NCBI GenBank assembly: GCA_023451375.1
Contig: JAEXZS010000020.1
Coordinates: forward strand, 1 to 19,689
Source: Pseudomonadota bacterium
GTDB taxonomy: Bacteria; Pseudomonadota; Alphaproteobacteria; Caulobacterales; Caulobacteraceae
Direction of reading: 5' to 3'
DNA length: 19,689 nt
Positions 14,268 to 19,689 of this stretch are shown one piece after another (position 1 is the first letter of the stretch; every line of letters begins with the position of its first letter). A program made the position numbers and the translations under genes. The notes under the pieces were generated by a model that saw nothing but the letters and a program-made list of their open reading frames with translations, ran no database searches and had not been told where the DNA came from.

Positions 14268-16370
14268 CTAAGAGTCCGAAGCCGAATTTTGCGCCGACTG
14301 AGGGGGAATCTGGTGTTCCTCGACAATCCTTCCCGCGTGCAGAACCAACGCGCGATTAGCGCTGGCAATCGTCTCGGGGCGGTGCGCCACGATGATCTTG
14401 GTGACATTGAGCTGACTTACGGCAGCATTGACGAGCTGCTCATTCCCCACATCGAGGTGACTGGTTGCCTCGTCAAGGAAAAGCAACTTCGGATTGCGAT
14501 AAAGCGCTCTTGCCAAGATCACTCGTTGCTTCTGCCCGCCCGATAAAGAACTTCCCATGTCCCCGATCAGGCTTCGATAGCCCATCTGCATTCTCGCGAT
14601 CTCGTCGTGTATCGCTGCCGCCTTTGCAGCGCTCTCAACCCGGGCCATGTCGTTATCAGTGTCGAAGAACGAAATGTTGTCGGCGATGCTTCCCGCAAAC
14701 AATTGGTCATCCTGCATCACTGCACCCACGATAGAGCGAACATTGCGCGACCCGATTCTTCTCAGTTCTGAGCCGCCGATGCGAATGCTTCCCGACGTCG
14801 GCTGAAGCAGCCCGAGCAGCAGCTTGAGAAGAGTGGTTTTGCCGCAGCCCGACGCACCGACTATCGCCACTGCCTCACCAGGCTCAATCGTGAAGTTGCA
14901 ATCCTTGATCACCCAGGGCTCTCCTTCCGCGTAGCGAAACGAAAGCCCTTCAACCTCAATGCGCGTGTTGGACGGTGGTGACATTTCCAACACTTCCAAC
15001 TCGGTGTCCGGCTCTGTCAGCACAATGTCGGCTAGGCGCTCTCCATGCAAACGAAGCATGCGAAATTCTATCCACTTGTCAATAAGAGCCGACATGCGCC
15101 CAGCAAACTGCTCCTTGTAGGCCAGATAGGCAATGAGCATGCCCACTGAGAATATACTTTGCAGCGTCAGGACGGCGCCAATCCAGATCACAGCAATGCG
15201 CTCAATACCAAAGATAAACTGGCTCGCGCTATTAAAGCCCAGCCCCATTCGTGCCAATCGCACTTCTTGATTGACTGTATCGACCATGAGGTTGTTGTAA
15301 GTTGAGCGTCGTCCAGTCTCCTTGCCTGCTACCTTCAGGCTCTGCATACCGCGGAGCGACTCGAGTAGATGCGTCTGCTGCTTCGCAGCCGCGACAATTT
15401 GCTTCTCCGTGCCATCGCGCACCGGTCGGTAGGCGAACCAGCGGACGCCAAGGTAAAGCAACACCGCAAGTAACGTGACTAGAGCAAGCTTCCAGCTGTA
15501 GACCAGCATAAGTCCAAGCGTGACTAACGCCATGAGCCCGTCGATGATGGCTTCAACGAAGCTTGTTGTCAGCGTGCGCTGGATGGCATGCACAGACGAC
15601 ATTCGCGATGTGACATCGCCGAGGTGCCGTTTCTCGAAAAAATCCAAGGGCAGTCGCAAAAGGTGAGCAAACACGTTGCCCATCCACTGTAGTCCAAGTG
15701 TGCTGGACAAGAACACAACTGACCAGCCACGCAGCAAGCCGATCGCAATCTGCAACAGCAATGCCAGTCCGAAACCAAGCCCTAGCACGGTCAGCAGATC
15801 GCGGTCGGCTGAGACCAGCACCTGGTCCACCACCCACTGAATATAGAACGGCGCCAGCACCACAAACACCTGCAGCGCGACGGACAGCAGAAGAATTTGT
15901 GCCAGAGAGCGCCAGAGCCCACGGACAGGGCCGATCAATCGGTGCATAGAGATCGTGGCAGACGCTTTTACGGGCTTGAAATCGTGCCCCGGCGTCAGTT
16001 CAAGCGCCACACCAGTGAACCGATCGGAAACTTCGGTGAAGGCTAGCTTTCGCTCGCCGAACGCTGGGTCGTGGATCGTGGCCTTGCTCTTTCCAACCTT
16101 CTCCAAAACTACGAAGTGGTTGAAGTCCCAATGAAGAATGCAGGGCAACTTGAGCTTGGCCAAATCCCCGACATCCAGCCGCAGCGGCCGAGCATGAAAG
16201 CCCAGTTGCTGCGCGATACCCATTAGGTGGCCGAGCTTAGCTCCTTTAAGCGACATGGGAAATCGGCGACGTAGTTCTGCCAATCCGACACGATGACCAT
16301 GTGCATCCGCCACCATCGCAACGGAAGCGAGACCGCACTCGGCGGCCTCAGACTGCAGGATTGTTTTCAA
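14268..16370 (-). CDS. Peptidase-domain ABC exporter (PCAT) for bacteriocin
   Basis: This inner-membrane exporter cleaves double-glycine leaders and pumps out the core peptide. Counted from TTG 16370 it has 700 residues. The C39 peptidase is first, with Cys12 (SEAAECGLASVAM), His85 (DFNHFVVLE) and Asp101 (IHDPAFG). Six membrane helices follow between about 155 and 425. The ATPase has Walker A GASGCGKT (505-512), signature LSGGQ (609-613), Walker B LLFLDEAT (629-636) and switch His663. All catalytic residues are intact. The start is unusual: an ATG at 16393 with a natural N-terminus is one base out of frame because of a T7 tract. It closes the bacteriocin cluster and should act with the HlyD-type protein at 17264-18559. 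Confidence 0.92.
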   Translation of the reverse strand: MKTILQSEAAECGLASVAMVADAHGHRVGLAELRRRFPMSLKGAKLGHLMGIAQQLGFHARPLRLDVGDLAKLKLPCILHWDFNHFVVLEKVGKSKATIHDPAFGERKLAFTEVSDRFTGVALELTPGHDFKPVKASATISMHRLIGPVRGLWRSLAQILLLSVALQVFVVLAPFYIQWVVDQVLVSADRDLLTVLGLGFGLALLLQIAIGLLRGWSVVFLSSTLGLQWMGNVFAHLLRLPLDFFEKRHLGDVTSRMSSVHAIQRTLTTSFVEAIIDGLMALVTLGLMLVYSWKLALVTLLAVLLYLGVRWFAYRPVRDGTEKQIVAAAKQQTHLLESLRGMQSLKVAGKETGRRSTYNNLMVDTVNQEVRLARMGLGFNSASQFIFGIERIAVIWIGAVLTLQSIFSVGMLIAYLAYKEQFAGRMSALIDKWIEFRMLRLHGERLADIVLTEPDTELEVLEMSPPSNTRIEVEGLSFRYAEGEPWVIKDCNFTIEPGEAVAIVGASGCGKTTLLKLLLGLLQPTSGSIRIGGSELRRIGSRNVRSIVGAVMQDDQLFAGSIADNISFFDTDNDMARVESAAKAAAIHDEIARMQMGYRSLIGDMGSSLSGGQKQRVILARALYRNPKLLFLDEATSHLDVGNEQLVNAAVSQLNVTKIIVAHRPETIASANRALVLHAGRIVEEHQIPPQSAQNSASDS

Positions 16371-16529
16371 AAAAATTGCTTTCCGTTCTTCATTTATGAC
16401 GTCAATGCTTTGATCGGCTTCGGCGCGAACTAGTTTACCGCTGCCGGTTTCAGCAGAACACGCACGTCAAACATGACGCGGTAATGGAGAAATTTTCGTA
16501 TCATGAAGATGCTGTCACTCAGCAACCAA
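16371..16529 (-). promoter_or_regulatory. Leader of the exporter gene
   Basis: It contains ATG 16393 and the A7 tract (T7 on the minus strand, 16369-16375) that separates that ATG from the exporter frame. No convincing promoter boxes or second gene were seen; a 19-codon frame ending at the TAG near 16430 is probably chance. Confidence 0.35.
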
Positions 16530-16688
16530 TCAGCTTTTCTTCATGTAAGCAACGGCCATCCCGCCAGCGAGACACCCCACGAAGACCGGCAGCGAAACAT
16601 AAATAGAAGCGCCGAATGCTGTCGCAATCGCTGCACAGACGACGCCGAAAACGGCGCTGGTGAGCAATACAATAGCTTGCCTGTTCAT
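16530..16688 (-). CDS. 52-aa two-helix membrane protein, candidate immunity protein
   Basis: ATG 16688 opens a 52-residue frame: MNRQAIVLLTSAVFGVVCAA, a short turn with IYVSLPVFVG, a second helix and the basic end AYMKKS. Two hydrophobic helices (about 4-24 and 30-49) cover nearly the whole protein. It lies between the bacteriocin precursor and its exporter on the same strand. Immunity proteins of membrane-active bacteriocins often occupy this position and have this form. The ribosome binding site is weak (GAGA, rather distant), and coding is judged from hydrophobic pattern and context only. Other options are an accessory export protein or a second small toxin lacking a leader. Confidence 0.5.
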   Translation of the reverse strand: MNRQAIVLLTSAVFGVVCAAIATAFGASIYVSLPVFVGCLAGGMAVAYMKKS

Positions 16689-16852
16689 ATCTAAATTATC
16701 TCAGGTTGATGGGCGATGTTGCCTGACGAATGCGATCACGCATTCACGCAGAATATACTTTGCGATGAATCGTCGTCGCGATTATTGGACTCTGCAATTA
16801 AGAGCTCGCGCAGGACCCGGAGGTCCTGCGCGAGATATAATGCCCTAGCTCG
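16689..16852. other. Spacer between bacteriocin gene and 52-aa gene
   Basis: It contains the hairpin at 16805-16834 just after the bacteriocin stop codon, then about 115 AT-richer bases that may hold a separate promoter for the small membrane protein and exporter. I could not assign promoter boxes. Confidence 0.4.
16805..16834 (-). terminator. Strong hairpin after the bacteriocin gene
   Basis: CTCGCGCAGGACC (16805-16817) and GGTCCTGCGCGAG (16822-16834) form a perfect 13-base stem with a four-base loop. It lies about 19 bases past the bacteriocin stop. On the minus strand it is followed by CTCTTAATT, a poor T-tract, so it may act as a leaky terminator or as a 3' stabiliser of the precursor mRNA. 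Confidence 0.65.
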
Positions 16853-17185
16853 TTACTGCGTCATATACTGAACCATAATCGACGTAACGGCGCCAGTTAC
16901 TGCGCCGCCAATCCCGCCGAGGCCGGCTCCAACCATGGCACCGGGACCAGCGCCGATGCCACCGAAGAACGCGCCGCTCAGGGCACCGGTCACGCCACCA
17001 CCGACCGCACCGGCCACGCCGCCGATCGTCGCGGCGGTCCCGACCTGGCCCCAGTCGATACCACCGTCAACCAACTCCAACTCGCTCAAACTCAGTTCCC
17101 GAAGTCCATGGGCAGGAGCCTGCATCTGAAAGCCATTAACTTCGGAGATTGCAGCGGTAGCAAAGCCAGCATTAAGCACATTCAT
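16853..17185 (-). CDS. Double-glycine bacteriocin precursor
   Basis: A 110-residue precursor from ATG 17185, chosen because GGAG lies eight bases upstream; the TTG six bases earlier is too close. The leader ends LRELSLSELELVDGG, the classic double-glycine form recognised by C39 peptidases, with cleavage expected after Gly42. The mature peptide would be 68 residues beginning IDWGQVGTAATIGGVAGAVG. It is made almost only of Gly, Ala, Val, Ile and Thr with many GxxxG spacings, ending TSIMVQYMTQ. No Cys is present in the core, so no disulfide or lanthionine. This fits a membrane-inserting class II bacteriocin or microcin of Gram-negative bacteria. The neighbouring exporter genes support that role. 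Confidence 0.88.
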   Translation of the reverse strand: MNVLNAGFATAAISEVNGFQMQAPAHGLRELSLSELELVDGGIDWGQVGTAATIGGVAGAVGGGVTGALSGAFFGGIGAGPGAMVGAGLGGIGGAVTGAVTSIMVQYMTQ

Positions 17186-17263
17186 TTTCAACTCTCCATA
17201 TTGAGACGCATCCTTTGCGCCTGGGACCGGGACACACCCGGCAATTCTTCGGCATCGCGAAGG

Positions 17264-18559
17264 TCAGCCGCTAGCCACCCTTCCCTTGAGCGAGTAGAGG
17301 GGTTCGAAAACCCACTCAATTAGCCGCCTGCGCTCGCCGAGGATGTCGGCATCTAACAGCATCCCCGGTTTCAACTGCTCTTCGGTTCCGAAGGCCATCA
17401 CCGCTTGCTGAGAGAGCGCAACGGTGACTCTGTAGAACGGCTCCCCCGCTTGCACGTTCCCGATCAACGTTCCCAGCTCGCCCGGACTCAAAGCACTCCG
17501 ACTGATTCGCACAACTTTTCCTTTGTGGTGCCCGAACTTTTGGTAAGGGAATGCTTGGTAACGCAACAGCACACTGTCGCCTGGCTCAACGAATCCGATC
17601 GCCCTGCTGGGCACAAGGAGTTCAGCCTCAAGGCCATCGTCCCCGGGCAACAGGCTCAGCATCGGTTGCCCGGCCTGAACTGCCTGTCCCGGCTTTACAA
17701 GTTGTGCGGAGACCGACCCCGAAACAGGGGCCCTCACATTCAAAGCACCACGCGCTTGTGCTTCTAGTTGCTCCTGTTCCAAGACCGCGAGATCTCGCGT
17801 AAGCCCCGCGTCGGTGACCTTGGCCTGACCGGGGAGCTCGCGGATAGCCTGATGAATTTGGGCAATGCTACGGCGGGTCGAGATTCCCTGGCGCTCCAGG
17901 TTTTGAAGCTCGGCTTGCCACGACAGCGCGCTTGACTCCTGCTGCTTGATTTGCAACAGGCTTACATAGCGTTCGCCTTCTAGCTGCCGGAGACGCTGAA
18001 GAGTTTCGCTGGCAATGCGAACCTGCTCTCGACGCGTTCCAATCTCGACTTCAATCTGCCTGAGTTCCCGTTGCGCCTCGGCAAGCTGCGTGCGAAAGCC
18101 CGCCTCTTGAGCCGCCTGCAGTTCCTGCTGAGCTGCTTGCCCATCCATTAGCCCGCTGCGGCGGCGCACCAAACGTTGCTCAAGCGCGACAAGTGTGTCT
18201 CCCTCGCTCACAGTTGCTCGGGGAACGCTCACGATCGCAAGCGTCTGCCCATCGTCAACACGAGCGCCTTCATAGACGTCTAGCCGCGAAACGACGCCCG
18301 TCGCCGGCGCCATCACGGTGGCCAGACCCATCGTAGGCACTAGCTGGCCTACAACTGTTGAACGACGCGTGTAAGTTCCCAGCGTGAGGAGCAGTCCTAC
18401 CAACACCGCGGCCAGCACCGCACCGGACGTCAACACCCAGAGCCGAAGTGGCTGTGCAAGCGAGATGCTCCCCAACCAGGCCCCGCGCTTTGCCTCCAGC
18501 GCTTCCGTTCGAAACAGTCCTTCCGACACGCGATGCAAATCCTTATGCGCAACTTGCAT
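17264..18559 (-). CDS. HlyD/CvaA-type membrane fusion protein
   Basis: The 431-residue protein starts at ATG 18559 with GGAG five bases upstream. A short cytoplasmic N-terminus is followed by one membrane helix (about 38-61, LRLWVLTSGAVLAAVLVGLL). Next come a biotinyl-lipoyl half (VMAPATGVVSRLDVYEGARV), a long coiled coil from about 120 to 260 with many Gln and Glu, the second lipoyl half (LNVRAPVSGSVSAQLVKPGQ) and a beta-barrel domain with YQAFPYQKFG. This is the adaptor that bridges the peptidase ABC exporter to an outer-membrane TolC-like channel. No TolC gene is in the window, so the cell's general TolC may be used. It is the first gene of the cluster, followed after about 80 bases by the bacteriocin precursor. 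Confidence 0.92.
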   Translation of the reverse strand: MQVAHKDLHRVSEGLFRTEALEAKRGAWLGSISLAQPLRLWVLTSGAVLAAVLVGLLLTLGTYTRRSTVVGQLVPTMGLATVMAPATGVVSRLDVYEGARVDDGQTLAIVSVPRATVSEGDTLVALEQRLVRRRSGLMDGQAAQQELQAAQEAGFRTQLAEAQRELRQIEVEIGTRREQVRIASETLQRLRQLEGERYVSLLQIKQQESSALSWQAELQNLERQGISTRRSIAQIHQAIRELPGQAKVTDAGLTRDLAVLEQEQLEAQARGALNVRAPVSGSVSAQLVKPGQAVQAGQPMLSLLPGDDGLEAELLVPSRAIGFVEPGDSVLLRYQAFPYQKFGHHKGKVVRISRSALSPGELGTLIGNVQAGEPFYRVTVALSQQAVMAFGTEEQLKPGMLLDADILGERRRLIEWVFEPLYSLKGRVASG

Positions 18560-18749
18560 TGATGCTCCATGTTTAGCTGCTCTGGCTCAACCCTAGCGAA
18601 CACCCAAACAAGGTCAGATCTGCTAACCCATCTCTGATCCGACCCAACCGCAACAAGCACTTGCATCAAAGCCGTCAGCAGACGTTGGCAACATGAGTCA
18701 ATCTTGCTGACGTGCTTGCCGTCCTTGGCACCGCGCTGCCACATGCGGC
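18560..18749. promoter_or_regulatory. Divergent promoter region of bacteriocin cluster and regulator
   Basis: The 190 bases lie between the membrane fusion gene (minus strand) and the XRE-type regulator (plus strand), so both promoters should be here. A seven-base inverted repeat, GTCAGCA (18674-18680) and TGCTGAC (18705-18711), is a candidate operator. The -10/-35 boxes could not be fixed with confidence. Confidence 0.45.
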
Positions 18750-19145
18750 ATGCTTCCTTTGATTTCACGAAGGGATGCACTGTTGAAGTTGAACTTGAGA
18801 ATTCGCACCGCGCGCCTGAGAGCTGGAATGACCCAGTCGCAAATGGCGGGGCACTTGGGCGTCAGTCGCACAGCCGTCGTCAATTGGGAAAGCGTGACAA
18901 ACCGAGCCCGCCCGTCGGGAGAACGGCTTGAGGCGATTAGCCGGGTCACTGGTGTTGCTTGGGAATGGCTAGCTACTGGACGTGGTCAGTCGACATTGTC
19001 GACCGACAGCATCCTCGCTGTGGATGCAGAGTGGGTGGAAGATCCGATCGAACGCAGACTGTTAGAAGCATTTCGCAGCAGAGACAGCCAGTTTCAGCAG
19101 GCAGTCTTGACGTTGCTTGAAGCAAGCAAATCGGGTGCAAAATGA
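18750..19145 (+). CDS. XRE/Cro-CI family transcriptional regulator
   Basis: Counted from ATG 18750 the protein has 131 residues; TTG 18783, with AAGGG about 11 bases upstream, may be the true start because the helix-turn-helix domain begins right after it. The DNA-binding domain is RIRTARLRAGMTQSQMAGHL followed by GVSRTAVVNWES, a standard HTH_3 fold, and then ERLEAISRVTGVAWEWLATG. The C-terminal 55 residues are acidic and helical (IERRLLEAFRSRD) and probably mediate dimerisation. It is divergent from the bacteriocin cluster and shares its promoter region, so it is a likely local regulator. Phage-type repressors have the same domain, but no other prophage genes are nearby. Confidence 0.85.
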   Translation: MLPLISRRDALLKLNLRIRTARLRAGMTQSQMAGHLGVSRTAVVNWESVTNRARPSGERLEAISRVTGVAWEWLATGRGQSTLSTDSILAVDAEWVEDPIERRLLEAFRSRDSQFQQAVLTLLEASKSGAK

Positions 19146-19473
19146 TCCATCACGTATTCGCGTTTGAGTGAATCTGGAATAGATCGCTAGCAGCGGCTCT
19201 GGTCGCTCTAGCAAATCAATGAGGCCGACCCTTCAAGGCACATCGCAGTCGAACGCAAAGACGGCGGTAACAAGGTTTTTCGCCTAGACACTCTCTCGCT
19301 CCACGAGTATGGCGGCGCGTTTCACGGGCCACGTGGAGAGCATGAATAGTGCGGCCGACACCGCCTTGCCGCTTCAACGCACAGGACGCAAATCAACGAA
19401 ACGAGTGACACAAGGGTCCGCAAGTCGGGAGGAGGAGTCTGAATCGCGGCCTGTCTCTTTATGACGATCGAAC
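19146..19473. other. Intergenic region with a coding scrap
   Basis: No complete gene. Between a TAG at 19209 and a TAG at 19347 the plus strand reads HIAVERKDGGNKVFRLDTLS then LHEYGGAFHGPRGEHE, which has protein character and may be the 3' tail of a lost gene (19212-19349). The rest appears non-coding up to the IS end at about 19474. Confidence 0.3.
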
Positions 19474-19514
19474 TGCCGACGTCCCCCCTCAATTGAGTAG
19501 CAAGCTGCTTTGGA

Positions 19515-19544
19515 GTCCAATCCCCAACGAGAAGGAGATTGGAC
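19515..19544 (+). promoter_or_regulatory. Hairpin around the orfA ribosome binding site
   Basis: GTCCAATC (19515-19522) pairs perfectly with GATTGGAC (19537-19544). The loop holds AAGGA (19532-19536) and the start codon GTG follows the stem directly. In a long read-through transcript this would restrict ribosome access, a known type of protection of transposase genes against outside transcription. Confidence 0.55.
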
Positions 19545-19689
19545 GTGAAAAAGCGTTTCAGTGAAGAGCAGATCATCGGCTTCTTGCGTGAAGCCGAGGC
19601 CGGGCTGCCGGTCAAGGAGCTGTGCCGTCGGCACGGCTTCAGCGAGGCGTCGTACTACCTGTGGCGCAGCAAGTTCGGCGGCATGAATG
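19545..19689 (+). CDS. IS3-family transposase OrfA, 3' part outside the window
   Basis: From GTG 19545 the frame reads KKRFSEEQIIGFLREAEAGL, then PVKELCRRHGFSEASYYLWR and SKFGGMN at the window edge. This is the helix-turn-helix domain of IS407-group OrfA, which normally continues for about 40 more residues and is followed by orfB in the -1 frame. The visible part is intact. Confidence 0.88.
   Translation, partial: MKKRFSEEQIIGFLREAEAGLPVKELCRRHGFSEASYYLWRSKFGGMN

Larger units (their letters stand above)
19474..19689 (+). mobile_element. IS3-family (IS407-like) element, 5' part, continues past the window
   Basis: The left end carries CCGACGTCCCCCC at 19476-19488, identical to the terminal sequence of the remnant at 12782-12794. 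A non-coding leader with a hairpin follows, then the start of orfA. The rest of the element is beyond the window. Confidence 0.75.

Noticed and set aside
15150..16765. Shared 14-base word AGAATATACTTTGC inside the exporter gene and near 16750
   Set aside because: Only two copies, one in coding sequence, with no further similarity around them. Probably chance.
1..19689. CRISPR array or prophage
   Set aside because: No regularly spaced direct repeats and no structural phage genes were seen; the XRE regulator and recombinase alone do not make a prophage.

Overview
The window is about 19.7 kb of GC-rich DNA from a proteobacterium. The IS3-family transposases, the peptidase-containing bacteriocin exporter and the Pseudomonas-like CBASS genes suggest a gammaproteobacterium, perhaps Xanthomonadaceae. 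That placement is an inference from protein style. The region reads as a defence and competition island: many anti-phage-like genes, several in decay, plus a tyrosine recombinase, IS elements and IS scars.

Layout. Positions 1-3460 (+ strand) hold a partial unknown gene and two adjacent proteins with an ADP-ribosyltransferase-like HxT motif. The second of these is split by an in-frame amber codon. They are followed by the collapsed remains of a large gene whose N-terminus resembles NTPase-type anti-phage proteins. A class III nucleotide-cyclase-like gene (3663-4463, +) follows, convergent with an unknown 456-aa protein carrying a PD-(D/E)XK-like core (4635-6005, -). A compact tyrosine recombinase lies at 6255-6878 (-).

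Positions 10903-7040 (- strand) form an apparently complete type III CBASS operon. In transcription order it encodes a small membrane/zinc-ribbon protein, the Trip13-like ATPase Cap6, the HORMA proteins Cap8 and Cap7, the cyclase CdnD and the nuclease NucC. By analogy with characterised systems, HORMA proteins license CdnD, Cap6 resets the HORMA complex, and NucC degrades DNA when it binds the cyclic trinucleotide. Four of the genes are chained by ATGA overlaps.

Positions 11050-14190 are a scrap zone. It contains a sigma-like gene broken at a G9 tract and by an IS3 fragment, a VOC-family protein, an IS3 transposase tail, and an intact IS3-family element with a T6G frameshift site.

Positions 18559-14268 (- strand) form a bacteriocin cluster: an HlyD-type membrane fusion protein, a double-glycine precursor with a Gly/Ala-rich 68-residue core, a hairpin, a 52-aa two-helix membrane protein (candidate immunity protein) and a C39-peptidase ABC exporter. 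A divergent XRE-type regulator (18750-19145) sits beside it. The window ends inside the 5' part of another IS3-family element that shares its terminal sequence with the transposase scar near 12.8 kb.

The systems I recognise best (CBASS with NucC, double-glycine bacteriocin export) are known classes. The least explained parts are the zinc-ribbon membrane gene heading the CBASS operon, the ART-like pair, the orphan cyclase, and the 52-aa protein with its associated bacteriocin.
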